64,000 bases of DNA from Nonomuraea roseoviolacea subsp. carminata (GCF_024172185.1 NZ_JAMZEC010000001.1:4980001-5044000), one strand, 5' to 3'; counted from the stretch's first letter, positions 9,340 to 17,487 are shown. Numbers and translations: made by a program. Notes: generated by a model not told the origin, from the letters alone.

Positions 9340-9671
9340 GGAAATTCCCCCGAAGAATGGTGAGTGAAAGTGCCGTCCGTGCGCTCTGCTCGCGCTACGG
9401 AACGGCGGTCGTGGCGCTTCGGTGGTGATGCCGAAAGCGCGGAAAGACGGGCTGGAGTTTTCTCCGTTCCAGCTACGGATCGAGCGTCTTTTCTGCGCTG
9501 CCCTTTTTCGGCGAGGGGGGTCGTCGCCCGCATCGGCGAACGACGACCCCGATGAGCACGGGCGCTCAGGAAAGGTGAACGCGGAGCGCCTTCCGGCCGG
9601 TAAGAGCCGCACGGGTCACGTGCCCGGCCGGCCCGGCGCTCCGGTCGAGCGCTTCAGCCTTGGGCCGAGGC
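9340..9671. other. Intergenic region between array members 3 and 4, with two hairpins
   Basis: 332 bp without a gene. Seen: a hairpin GGGGTCGTCG/CGACGACCCC (9517-9526 with 9541-9550) and a larger nested one, CGGAGCGCC/GGCGCTCCG (9582-9590 with 9635-9643), enclosing two CCGGCCGG blocks. The latter is a likely terminator for member 4. The AT-richer part at 9400-9510 probably holds the member 3 promoter, but I cannot fix its hexamers. Confidence 0.55.
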
Positions 9672-9986
9672 TCAGTCCTCTTCGCGGTTGACCGCGACGG
9701 CGTCGGCGTCAGCGCGGTTGTCGTTGTTGTTGACGTTGTTGTTGTGGATGTGGATGTGGATCTTCACGCGCTGGTGGCCACGACGGCCGCCCCAGCCGCC
9801 ACCGCCCCAGCCGCGGAAGCCGCAGCCCCAACGACGCCAGCAGCCCATGCTGAAGTCGCTGGAGGCGCTCGTGACGGTGGTGGCGCCGGCGGACGACGCG
9901 GTGGTCAGCGCGCCGACGGAGACCACGCCACCGGTCGCGGCGGTGGCCAGCGCGAGGCTTGCGATTGCGCTCTTGAACGTGGGCAT
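9672..9986 (-). CDS. Small secreted His/Gly-rich protein, array member 4
   Basis: 104 residues from ATG 9986 with GGGGGGAA upstream. The signal peptide MPTFKSAIASLALATAATGG ends near SAGAT. The mature part has a MGCWRRWGCGFRGWGG segment (two Cys), a Gly/Arg stretch, then VKIHIHIHNNNVNNNDN and RADADAVAVNREED. The 3' third of the gene is almost identical in DNA to member 3, which indicates recent duplication or gene conversion. It is the first gene of the array as transcribed and lies behind an unusually AT-rich upstream region. Confidence 0.8.
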   Translation of the reverse strand: MPTFKSAIASLALATAATGGVVSVGALTTASSAGATTVTSASSDFSMGCWRRWGCGFRGWGGGGWGGRRGHQRVKIHIHIHNNNVNNNDNRADADAVAVNREED

Positions 9987-10359
9987 TGAGTTCCCCCCTA
10001 AAGGATCGGTTGCCCTGGTTCTTCGGCATTTTTCGTTGCTAACGGAATATGCCGTGGATGTTGGCCAAAAGCCTCATCCGTGGCTTTTCATTTCCGGCGG
10101 GGGAGTGCGGCAAACGAGACTCTGGCCCTTTTGCTATACCCTAACGTTCCCATTGCTGTTATTAAGTGTTTATGAAATGAAATGCCATAAAATGTCCGTT
10201 TTGTGCGGGGGGTTCGACGGGTGTGGCGCTCCCGCGAAAGCCGCCAATTCCCGAAAAATGCCTTTAAGGCGCTTTGTGCCCCGATATCACCCGAAATGAT
10301 GGCGAATGGCATGATGTGGGGGTCGGTCGTATCGTGGAGCGGGCGAACGAGGAGGGCGC
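9987..10359. promoter_or_regulatory. AT-rich divergent promoter region
   Basis: 373 bp between array member 4 and the divergent alpha/beta hydrolase, clearly lower in GC than the rest of the window (for example TTATTAAGTGTTTATGAAAT near 10159). It includes a small hairpin AAAAGCC/GGCTTTT (10067-10073 with 10082-10088). I see no gene in it. Such AT-rich upstream DNA in a high-GC genome is typical of strongly regulated promoters or nucleoid-protein targets; no specific binding motif is assigned. Confidence 0.45.
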
Positions 10360-11259
10360 ATGGCAGCAGAGCCGATCCCGCACTGGCCAGGACGCATGGT
10401 GGGCTCGGTGCACGTCAGATCCACCCCGGACGGCGCCCCCGACCAGGCCGTGTTCGTCCACGGGCTGGCCGGGTCCGCCACCAACTGGACCGACCTGATG
10501 CACGAGCTCAAGGACGACGTCACCGGCCACGCCATCGACCTGCCGGGAGCCGGCCACTCACCCGCGCCCGAGGACGGCGACTACAGCGTCGCCGGGCACG
10601 CCCGCGCCGTCGTCGGCCTGCTGGAGCGCACGGGGCCGGCCCACCTGTTCGGCAACTCGCTCGGGGGAGCGGTGTCCGTCCGCGTCGCCGCCGACCGCCC
10701 CGACCTCGTGCGCTCGCTCACGCTGATCTCGCCCGCGCTGCCCGACCTGCTGCCCCGGTACGGGCCGGTCCGGGTGGCCGCGGCCGCGACCCCGCGGGTC
10801 GGCGAGTGGTTCATGGACAAGCTCCGGCTGATCCCGGCGGAGCAGCGCATCAACGCCTCATTCGCGATGGTGTGGGCGGACATGTCCGCCGTCCATCCCG
10901 TACGGCTGCGCGACGCGATCGAGGAGCTGCGCTGGCGCGACGGCCTGCCGTACGCCGTGGCCGCGATGATCGGCTCGGCCCGCGGCATCGTCGCCGAGTA
11001 CTTCCGGCGCGGCGACGACACCCTGTGGCGGTGCGCCGCCCGCGTCCAGGTGCCCACGCTCATCGTCCACGGCCGGCACGACCGGCTCGTCCGGCCGGCC
11101 ATGGCCGCCAAGGCGGCCCGCACGTTCCGGCAGGTCAGGCTGGTGCTGCTGCCGCGCGCCGGGCACGTGGCGATGATGGAGATGCCCGCGGTGGTCGCCG
11201 CCGAGGCACGCCGTCTGATCGGTGAGACGCGATTGGGGAATGCCCCGGTCACCGGCTAG
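10360..11259 (+). CDS. Alpha/beta hydrolase (lipV-like position)
   Basis: A 299-residue cytosolic alpha/beta hydrolase. Seen: oxyanion-hole motif VFVHGLAGSATNW near residue 32, nucleophile elbow LFGNSLGGAVS (Ser near 100), the acid in LIVHGRHDRLV near 240, and the catalytic His in RAGHVAMMEMP near 270. Start ATG 10360 with GAGGAGGG 4 nt upstream. It is followed within 52 bp by moeZ on the same strand; M. tuberculosis has lipV (Rv3203) close to moeZ (Rv3206c). Substrate not predictable: esterase, lipase and haloalkane-type activities all share the fold. Confidence 0.88.
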   Translation: MAAEPIPHWPGRMVGSVHVRSTPDGAPDQAVFVHGLAGSATNWTDLMHELKDDVTGHAIDLPGAGHSPAPEDGDYSVAGHARAVVGLLERTGPAHLFGNSLGGAVSVRVAADRPDLVRSLTLISPALPDLLPRYGPVRVAAAATPRVGEWFMDKLRLIPAEQRINASFAMVWADMSAVHPVRLRDAIEELRWRDGLPYAVAAMIGSARGIVAEYFRRGDDTLWRCAARVQVPTLIVHGRHDRLVRPAMAAKAARTFRQVRLVLLPRAGHVAMMEMPAVVAAEARRLIGETRLGNAPVTG

Positions 11260-11311
11260 GTTCCAACCTGAGAGACGTGAGATGGGTCCCCCTGGAACGG
11301 GAGCGTAGAAA

Positions 11312-12493
11312 GTGTCGTTGCCACCTCTGGTCGAGCCGGCCGCCGAGCTGACCGTTGACGAAGTGCGCCGCTACTCACGCCACCTGATCATTCCCGACGT
11401 GGGGATGGCCGGGCAGAAGCGGCTGAAGAACGCCAAGGTGCTCTGCGTGGGCGCGGGCGGCCTCGGGTCGCCGGCGCTGATGTACCTCGCGGCCGCGGGT
11501 GTCGGCACCCTCGGCATCATCGACTTCGACGTCGTCGACGAGTCCAACCTGCAGCGCCAGATCATCCACGGCCAGTCCGACGTGGGCCGGCCGAAGGCCG
11601 AGAGCGCCGCGGCGACCGTCCGCGAGATCAACCCGCTGGTCGAGGTCGTCGTCCACAACACCGCGCTGACCACCGACAACGTGATGGAGATCTTCTCCGG
11701 CTACGACCTGATCGTCGACGGCACCGACAACTTCGCGACCCGTTACATGGTCAACGACGCGGCGGTCCTGCTCGGCAAGCCGTACGTCTGGGGCTCCATC
11801 TACCGCTTCGACGGCCAGGCGAGCGTGTTCTGGGCCGAGCACGGCCCCTGCTACCGCTGCCTCTACCCGGAGCCCCCGCCTCCCGGCATGGTGCCGTCGT
11901 GCGCCGAGGGCGGCGTGCTCGGCGTGCTGTGCGCCTCCATCGGCTCCATCCAGGTCAACGAGGCCATCAAGCTGATCACCGGCATCGGCGACCCGCTCGT
12001 CGGCCGGCTGATGATCTACGACGCCCTGGAGATGAAGTACCGCGACGTCAAGGTCCGCAAGGACCCCGAGTGCGTGCTGTGCGGCAAGAACCCCACCGTC
12101 ACCGCGCTGCTCGACGACTACGAGGCGTTCTGCGGCGCGATCTCCGACGAGGCCGCCGAGGCGGTCTCCGGTTCCACGATCACCGCGCTGGAGCTCAAGG
12201 CCATGCAGGACAACGGCGAGAACATCTTCCTCGTCGACGTCCGCGAGCCGAACGAGTACGAGATCGTCTCCATCCCCGGCGCCACGCTCATCCCGAAGGG
12301 CGAGTTCCTCAACGGCTCGGCCCTGGAGCGGCTGCCGCAGGACAAGCGCATCGTGCTCCACTGCAAGTCGGGCGCGCGCTCGGCCGAGGCGCTGGCGATC
12401 GTCAAGAACGCCGGCTTCTCCGACGCCGTCCACGTCGGCGGCGGCGTGCTGAGCTGGGTCAAGACCGTGGACCCCAGCCTGCCGTCCTACTGA
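11312..12493 (+). CDS. moeZ: MoeZ: adenylyltransferase/sulfurtransferase for sulfur-carrier proteins
   Basis: 393 residues in two domains. An E1-like MoeB domain (residues 15-260) has the ATP loop GAGGLGSPALMYL, DESNLQRQ, zinc cysteines CYRC and CVLCG, and the conserved Cys region PSCAEGG. A C-terminal rhodanese domain (from about 290) has the active-site loop HCKSGARS. It adenylates the C-terminal Gly of small sulfur carriers (MoaD, CysO, ThiS-like) and transfers sulfur. Start GTG 11312 after GGGAG. The window also carries moaE 45 kb away; MoeZ serves molybdopterin and cysteine synthesis in actinobacteria. Confidence 0.96.
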   Translation: MSLPPLVEPAAELTVDEVRRYSRHLIIPDVGMAGQKRLKNAKVLCVGAGGLGSPALMYLAAAGVGTLGIIDFDVVDESNLQRQIIHGQSDVGRPKAESAAATVREINPLVEVVVHNTALTTDNVMEIFSGYDLIVDGTDNFATRYMVNDAAVLLGKPYVWGSIYRFDGQASVFWAEHGPCYRCLYPEPPPPGMVPSCAEGGVLGVLCASIGSIQVNEAIKLITGIGDPLVGRLMIYDALEMKYRDVKVRKDPECVLCGKNPTVTALLDDYEAFCGAISDEAAEAVSGSTITALELKAMQDNGENIFLVDVREPNEYEIVSIPGATLIPKGEFLNGSALERLPQDKRIVLHCKSGARSAEALAIVKNAGFSDAVHVGGGVLSWVKTVDPSLPSY

Positions 12494-12510
12494 CCGGCGC
12501 CTGCTTCACC

Positions 12511-12542
12511 GGACCGGCCGTCCCCACGGGGGCGGCCGGTCC
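12511..12542 (+). terminator. moeZ terminator
   Basis: A perfect 10-bp stem GGACCGGCCG/CGGCCGGTCC (12511-12520 with 12533-12542) with a GC-rich 12-nt loop, 18 bp after the moeZ stop. Confidence 0.75.
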
Positions 12543-12562
12543 GCTCACATGCAGGGCCCCTC

Positions 12563-12632
12563 GACCCGTGACCGCGTCGCCGGGGCGCTCGCATAAGGCT
12601 CCTCTGGACCCGTGACCGCGTCGCCGGGGCGC
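12563..12632. repeat. 26-bp direct repeat pair downstream of moeZ
   Basis: Two exact 26-bp copies (12563-12588 and 12607-12632, beginning GACCCGTGACCGCGTC) with a 44-bp period, in the 389-bp gene-free gap between moeZ and the S8 protease locus. The rest of the gap (12633-12882) contains no gene and no motif I can name, apart from GC-rich and A-poor tracts leading to the next start. Confidence 0.7.
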
Positions 12633-12882
12633 CCACGCGGCAGGGGCCCATCAGCGTGGCGGAGCGCGGCCCCGCGCAGGCGGCCACGGGTGTCGTGATC
12701 GCCCGTCCCACGGACCGTCCCATGGACGGGAAGCCGCGACCAGTCTTCCGGCGGGCGGGGGGATTCCCCCTCTCGGGGCAGGTCGGGGGATCTTGTGGTG
12801 GGCGGTCCGGTGATAGACCGGTTTCGGGTCCCGGTCCCGTTTCCGGGGATGGCACCGGGTCGCCCGCATTAAGGTCGAAGCC

Positions 12883-13605
12883 GTGGACATCGCCCGCCCC
12901 TGCTGGCCGGCCCTCGTGGCGGCCTCCGCGCTGGCGCTCGTCTGCGCGGTGACCGCCGGGGTGGCGGCCGGGGCGGCGGGCACCGAGCTGACCCGCGGAC
13001 CCAACACTGCCGAGCTGCGCGCCGCCGTCCAGCGGGAGACGGCCGAGCGCTGGCGCACCTGGGCCGCGGGCCGCGTCTTCCCCGCCCGCCTGCCCTACTC
13101 CGCCGAGCAGGGCGGCACCGAGCAGGCCAGCCGGATCGGCATCTCCCCGCGCACGAGCTGCGCCGGGGCCGTGGACGCCGCCGCGGAGGGCGCGCTGCGC
13201 GCGGCGGGCTGCCGCGCGGTGCTGCGCGCCACCTACATCGACGCGCTGCGCGGCGTGCTGGTCACGGTGGGCGTCGCGGCGTTCCCCGACGAGCGCGCCG
13301 CCGCCCGCGCCGGCGCGGCCTTCCCCCAGGCGGGCGAGCCGGTGCCCGGCCTGCGCCCGCTGGCGTTCCGCGGCACGGTCGCCGACCGCTTCACCCCTTC
13401 CGTACGCCAGGCCGGCTCCGTACGCCAGTCCGGCCCGTACGTCGTGCTGACCACGGCCGGGCAGGCCGACGGGCGGCCCGCGAGCACGGCGGGAGAGCAG
13501 CGGCCGGCCGTCTTCGCGTTCGGCGGCGAACTGGCCGCGCGCATCCTGCACCGCCTGACCACGCCCCGCCTGCCCGACTGCGCCGCGCCGGAGTGGCAGT
13601 GCTGA
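12883..13605 (+). CDS. Membrane-anchored cysteine protein, S8-protease partner (copy 1)
   Basis: 240 residues. An N-terminal hydrophobic segment (WPALVAASALALVCAVTAGV) anchors or exports the protein; the rest is extracytoplasmic. It is homologous over its whole exported part to the protein at 15026-15922: shared RWRTWAAGRVFP/RWQAWPATGVFP, RIGISPRTSC/RVGIAPETAC, LRATYID/LRATYVD, GPYVVLTTAGQADG/GPYLVFSTAGYADG, and four matched cysteines that probably form two disulfides. GTG start at 12883. Its 3' end overlaps the following S8 protease gene by GTGCTGA. No named family is recognised; a cofactor or inhibitor of the protease is the best guess. Confidence 0.75.
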   Translation: MDIARPCWPALVAASALALVCAVTAGVAAGAAGTELTRGPNTAELRAAVQRETAERWRTWAAGRVFPARLPYSAEQGGTEQASRIGISPRTSCAGAVDAAAEGALRAAGCRAVLRATYIDALRGVLVTVGVAAFPDERAAARAGAAFPQAGEPVPGLRPLAFRGTVADRFTPSVRQAGSVRQSGPYVVLTTAGQADGRPASTAGEQRPAVFAFGGELAARILHRLTTPRLPDCAAPEWQC

Positions 13606-14969
13606 CCCGCCCCGCGCTGACCCGCCCCCCGCTGACCTGCCCAGCGCTGGCCTGCCCCCTGCCGGCCCGCCCCCTGCCGGCCTGCCCCCCGCCGGCCCGC
13701 CGCCCCCAGGCCCGTCTTCCCCGGGCCCGTCTTTCGCTGGTCCGCCGCCCGATGGCGCGGGCGGCCGGGGTCGCGGCGGCCGGGGCGGTCCTGCTCGGCG
13801 CCTCGTCGGCGCCGGCGGCCGCCGCCCCGGCCGACGACGTGCGCGGTGGCCAGCAGCCGGTCCTCGACACCCTCGAACTGCCCAAGGCGTGGCGCAGCAC
13901 CAGGGGCGGCGGCGTCACCGTGGCCGTGCTCGACTCCGGCGTGGACCGGCTCCACCGCGACCTGGCCGGCTCGGTGACCGTCGGCAAGGACTTCACCAGG
14001 GGCGCGAACCCTCCGGGCGTGCGCCCCCTCCGGCTGCACGGCACGTACATGGCCTCGCTCATCGCCGGTCACGGGCACGGCCCGGGCGGCTCGCGCGGCG
14101 TCATCGGCGTCGCGCCCGAGGCGGAGATCCTGTCGGTGCGGGTGATCCTGGAGGACGAGGAGCCGGGGTTCCGGGTGTTCAACACCGATCCGCGCTTCGA
14201 GGACGTGATGGCGCGGGGCATCCGCTACGCCGTGGACCGCGGCGCCGACGTGATCAACCTGTCGCTGTCCAAGGACCTGCCGAGCCGGGAGGAGCGCGCC
14301 GCGATCCGGTACGCCATCGACCGGGGCGTCGTGCTGGTCGCCGCCGCGGGCAACGACGGGGCGGGCCGCCCGGGCCGCGTGGCGCCGTACTCCTATCCGG
14401 CGGCGTTCCCCGGCGTGGTCGCGGTGGGCGCGACGGACCGGCGGCTGCGGCGCGCGACGTTCTCGAACGGCAACTCGTCGGTGGTGGTGGCCGCGCCCGG
14501 CGTGGACATCCTCGGCGCGGGCCCGGGCGACCAGTACTGGATCGGCCGGGGCACCTCGCAGGCGACCGCGCTGGTCTCCGGAGTGGCCGCCCTCATCAAG
14601 GCCGAGTATCCGCGCATGTCGCCGCCGCTGGTCGCCCGGGCGCTCACCGCGAGCGCCACCGACCGCCCGCCGGGAGGCTACGACACGGGCACCGGGTTCG
14701 GTGTCGTGAACGCCCGCCGCGCCCTGGAAGAGGCCCGCCGGCTGGCCCGCCACACCGAGACCGCGACCGGCGGGCAGGCCCAGGACCCGGCCGCGCCCGT
14801 CGGGGGCGGGGCGGCGAGCCCCATCCGAGTGGTCGCCCGCGACCGGGACAGGGCGCGGGTCTACGGCGTCGTCGCGGCCGTGGCGGCGGGTGGCATGCTG
14901 GCCTCCGTGGCCACCATGTACGTGCTGGTCCGGCGCGTGCGCCGGGCACAGAGTCACCAAGACGCATGA
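13599..14969 (+). CDS. Mycosin-like S8 serine protease (copy 1)
   Basis: A subtilisin-family protease with Asp in VAVLDSGVD, His in LHGTYMASLIAG, oxyanion Asn in AAAGNDG and Ser in GTSQATALVSG. A C-terminal membrane anchor (VYGVVAAVAAGGMLASVATM, then RRVRR) follows: the signal peptide-protease-TM layout of type VII mycosins, although no ESX genes are in the window. Start GTG 13599 lies 5 nt after GGAG and overlaps the previous stop. This gives an odd 50-residue Pro/Leu/Arg/Cys-rich leader before a normal signal peptide at MARAAGVAAAGAVLLGASSA (ATG 13752, a possible alternative start). Downstream it overlaps an in-frame ATG of copy 2's partner (ATGA). Confidence 0.85.
   Translation: MLTRPALTRPPLTCPALACPLPARPLPACPPPARRPQARLPRARLSLVRRPMARAAGVAAAGAVLLGASSAPAAAAPADDVRGGQQPVLDTLELPKAWRSTRGGGVTVAVLDSGVDRLHRDLAGSVTVGKDFTRGANPPGVRPLRLHGTYMASLIAGHGHGPGGSRGVIGVAPEAEILSVRVILEDEEPGFRVFNTDPRFEDVMARGIRYAVDRGADVINLSLSKDLPSREERAAIRYAIDRGVVLVAAAGNDGAGRPGRVAPYSYPAAFPGVVAVGATDRRLRRATFSNGNSSVVVAAPGVDILGAGPGDQYWIGRGTSQATALVSGVAALIKAEYPRMSPPLVARALTASATDRPPGGYDTGTGFGVVNARRALEEARRLARHTETATGGQAQDPAAPVGGGAASPIRVVARDRDRARVYGVVAAVAAGGMLASVATMYVLVRRVRRAQSHQDA
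13606..13735 (+). repeat. Degenerate CTGACCCGCC/CTGCCGGCCC repeat at the S8 protease 5' end
   Basis: About 130 bp made of imperfect 15-18-bp units (CTGACCCGCCCCGCG, CTGGCCTGCCCCCTGC, CTGCCGGCCCGCCCC). In frame they encode a Pro/Ala/Leu/Thr/Cys-rich leader before the signal peptide. Copy 2 of the protease lacks it, so it is a local expansion. Confidence 0.6.
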
Positions 14970-15025
14970 TCCGCGTGCCAAGGGGGACGAAATACACACG
15001 GAGCGATCCTGGGAACGAGGCGGTG

Positions 15026-15922
15026 GTGAAGGCACGTAGGACGACTTCGGGGCTGCCCCGCGCCGGAGGGGCGCCAGGACGGCCGAATCCCCTCGGCGCC
15101 CGATCCGGCCGCCGTTCGCGGGTGCGCGCCTGGCCGGCCGCCGGCTCCCGCGCCGGAGCGGCCGCCCGGGAACGCGCCGAGAGGGAGGCGTTGCGGCGTG
15201 GCGTGCGCTACCGCCGCTGGTTCGTCGTGCTCGTGGGCGCCGTCATGGCCATGTCGGCCGTCGTCGTGCTGCTCGGCACCGTGGGGCTGCTCGCCGAGAC
15301 CCGCTCCCGCCCGCTGACCCCCGCCGAGCAGAGCCGCTACAAGCAGGAGGAGATCGCCCGCCGCTGGCAGGCGTGGCCGGCGACCGGGGTGTTCCCCGAG
15401 GAGGTCAAGTACCAGGGGCTCGACAGCGCCCAGCAGTACGCCAGGCGCGTCGGCATCGCGCCCGAGACCGCGTGCCGCGACGGCGTGGACGCCTCGGTGG
15501 CCGCGGTCCTCGACGACCACGGCTGCGTGAGCATGCTGCGGGCCACCTACGTCGACCAGACGGCCACGTTCGTGTTCACGGTCGGCGTCGCCGTGCTGAA
15601 GGACGAGGAGTCCCGGGTGTCGGCGGCCGAGCAGCTCACCCAGGACGACCGGGTGGGGGTGCTGCCCGTGGCGTTCCCCGGCACCGTGACCGAGCGGTTC
15701 GGCACCGAGCAGCGCCAGCGCGCCGGCTGGGTGGGCGCCGGGCCGTACCTCGTGTTCTCCACCGCGGGCTACGCGGACGGGCGGACGCGCGCGGCCGTGC
15801 CGCCGGAGGAGATCCTGCACAGCGAGCTGTGGCCGGCCGCCCGCTCCATCGGCAACCAGATCGCCTACTTCCTCGCCGACCCGCCCAAGGTCCCGCCCTG
15901 CACCCAGGGGAACGTGTGCTGA
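15026..15922 (+). CDS. Membrane-anchored cysteine protein, S8-protease partner (copy 2)
   Basis: About 298 residues. A basic, Arg/Gly-rich cytosolic tail of 60 residues is followed by one membrane span (WFVVLVGAVMAMSAVVVLLG) and an exported domain homologous to the 12883-13605 protein, with matching cysteines (ETAC, DHGC, PPCTQGNVC). The start is uncertain. GTG 15026 follows GGGAACGAGG, but an in-frame ATG at 14966 overlaps the upstream protease stop and would add 20 residues. Its 3' end overlaps the second protease by GTGCTGA, exactly as in copy 1. It is part of one apparent operon running from 12883 to about 17.8 kb. Confidence 0.75.
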   Translation: MKARRTTSGLPRAGGAPGRPNPLGARSGRRSRVRAWPAAGSRAGAAARERAEREALRRGVRYRRWFVVLVGAVMAMSAVVVLLGTVGLLAETRSRPLTPAEQSRYKQEEIARRWQAWPATGVFPEEVKYQGLDSAQQYARRVGIAPETACRDGVDASVAAVLDDHGCVSMLRATYVDQTATFVFTVGVAVLKDEESRVSAAEQLTQDDRVGVLPVAFPGTVTERFGTEQRQRAGWVGAGPYLVFSTAGYADGRTRAAVPPEEILHSELWPAARSIGNQIAYFLADPPKVPPCTQGNVC

Positions 15923-17088
15923 CCGCCGCCGTCCGCGCGCTCGCCGCCGCGGTCCTCGCCCTGCAGTCCCCCGCGAGCGTCCCCGTGCGCGACCAGCAGC
16001 AGTGGGTGCTGGACGCGCTCAACGTCCGGCAGGCGTGGACGGTCACCAAGGGCAAGGGCGTCACCGTCGCCGTCATCGACAGCGGCGTGGACCCGAGGCT
16101 CAAGGAGCTGCGCGGCAAGGTGACCGCCGGGCCCGACATGAGCCTGTCGTCCGTGGAGCGCGCGGCCCGCCCCGGCGCGCACGGCACCGCGATGGCCGCC
16201 CTCATCGCCGGCACGGGCGCCGGCGACGGCCTGATCGGCGTCGCGCCCGACGCGCGGATCCTGTCCGTGCCGCTGGAGGTGGCCGAGCAGCCCGCCGACG
16301 GGTCCATCGAGCCGCGGCCCGCCCCGCGGCCCGACGGCGAGTCCGGGCTGGAGAGCCCGCTGGCCAGGGGGCTGCGCTACGCCGCCAACCACGGCGCCCA
16401 GGTCGTCAGCATGTCGATCGGCGGCTACGGCCCGCTCAAGTCCGAGCGTGAGGCCGTCTCGTACGCGCTGAGCAAGGGCGTGGTGCTGGTCGCCGCCGTG
16501 GGCAACGACGGGCAGACCCGCTACGCCCAGGCGAACGGCACCTCCTACTGGAACTTCCCCGCGGGCTACCCGGGCGTCATCGGGGTGGCCGCCGTGGACA
16601 AGCAGGGCAGGCGGGCCGCGTTCAGCAGCGACAACCTGTCGGTCCTCGTCGCCGCGCCGGGCGTGGGCGTGCCCGTGGCCCGGCTCGGGGGCGGCTACCA
16701 GCCGTCCGAGGGCACCAGCCCGGCCGCCGCGCTCGTCGCGGGCGTGGCCGCGCTGGTCAAGGCTCGCCATCCGGGGCTGCCGCCGGAGCGGGTGGCGCAG
16801 GCGCTGTCGTCCAGCGCCCGGGGCCGTCCCGCGGCCGGGTACGACGACAAGACGGGCTTCGGTGTGGTGGACGCGGGCGCCGCGCTCAACGCCGCCGATC
16901 GGCTGGCCGCGGCCAAGCCGGGGCCGGACGTGTCCGACGACCTCCACTTCGGCCAGGGCGTGGACTCCCCGGTGCCGTCGCGGCCGGGGCCCGAGCCGTG
17001 GCGGCTCTGGCTGTTCGGCGGGGCCGCGCTCGTGGCGCTGGTCACGTTCAGCGGGGCGGTCATGGCGCTCAATCAGCGTAGAAGGTGA
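15916..17088 (+). CDS. Mycosin-like S8 serine protease (copy 2)
   Basis: 390 residues. A short signal peptide (LTAAVRALAAAVLALQSPAS) is followed by a subtilisin domain with Asp VAVIDSGVD, His AHGTAMAALIAG, Asn AAVGNDG and Ser GTSPAAALVAG. A C-terminal membrane anchor (LWLFGGAALVALVTFSGAVM) and a basic tail complete it. It is expected to sit in the membrane with the catalytic domain outside. GTG 15916 follows AGGGGAAC and overlaps the preceding stop (GTGCTGA). It is homologous to copy 1 but without its Pro-rich leader. All catalytic residues are present in both copies, so both are likely active. Substrates are unknown. Confidence 0.88.
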   Translation: MLTAAVRALAAAVLALQSPASVPVRDQQQWVLDALNVRQAWTVTKGKGVTVAVIDSGVDPRLKELRGKVTAGPDMSLSSVERAARPGAHGTAMAALIAGTGAGDGLIGVAPDARILSVPLEVAEQPADGSIEPRPAPRPDGESGLESPLARGLRYAANHGAQVVSMSIGGYGPLKSEREAVSYALSKGVVLVAAVGNDGQTRYAQANGTSYWNFPAGYPGVIGVAAVDKQGRRAAFSSDNLSVLVAAPGVGVPVARLGGGYQPSEGTSPAAALVAGVAALVKARHPGLPPERVAQALSSSARGRPAAGYDDKTGFGVVDAGAALNAADRLAAAKPGPDVSDDLHFGQGVDSPVPSRPGPEPWRLWLFGGAALVALVTFSGAVMALNQRRR

Positions 17089-17111
17089 AAGATCCGCTAT
17101 GGTCCCGCGTC

Positions 17112-17471
17112 ATGGGATACGAGCTGCGCGTGGTCCGGGAGGCGCCGATCGCCTACGCCGACCTCGCGAAGGCGATCGCGCCGGCCGGGTTCGAGCTGAG
17201 CGGGTCGCAGGAGATCGTCGCCAGGCACGGCGGCGGCACGCACACCGTGGCACGCTGGAACGGCCAGGTGGCCGGCGAGCCCGGCTCCGACTGGCAGGTG
17301 GCACAGCTCGTCCGGCTGGCCGCTCTGCTCGGCGCCCGGCTGGTCGGCGAGGACGGTGAGAGCTACACGGTGCGCGACGGCGTGGTCCAGGTGACGGCCG
17401 GCGGCACGACGACCGACCTGGGCAGGTTCGACGAGATCATCCACGCGGGCCCCGCCGCGTGGGGGCCGTGA
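17112..17471 (+). CDS. Hypothetical protein downstream of the S8 proteases
   Basis: 119 residues from ATG 17112 (MGYELRVVREAPIAYADLAK), with AARLVGEDGESYTV-like beta-hairpins towards the end. There is no signal peptide, membrane span or cysteine. An alternative GTG at 17085 overlaps the protease stop (GTGA) and would add 9 residues, which fits an operon but has a weak ribosome site. It is followed 16 bp later by the alkyltransferase-like gene. I do not recognise the family; a small cytosolic alpha/beta protein is all that can be said. Confidence 0.6.
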   Translation: MGYELRVVREAPIAYADLAKAIAPAGFELSGSQEIVARHGGGTHTVARWNGQVAGEPGSDWQVAQLVRLAALLGARLVGEDGESYTVRDGVVQVTAGGTTTDLGRFDEIIHAGPAAWGP

Positions 17472-17487
17472 CCGCCCGGGGCCGCGG

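Noticed and set aside
8155..9986. RiPP (lanthipeptide or lasso) precursor cluster
   Set aside because: The proteins carry Sec signal peptides rather than leader peptides, and no cyclase, dehydratase, radical-SAM or dedicated transporter gene is adjacent.
12883..17088. Type VII (ESX) secretion locus
   Set aside because: Only the mycosin-like proteases match; no EccB/C/D/E, EsxA/B or PE/PPE-like genes are present.
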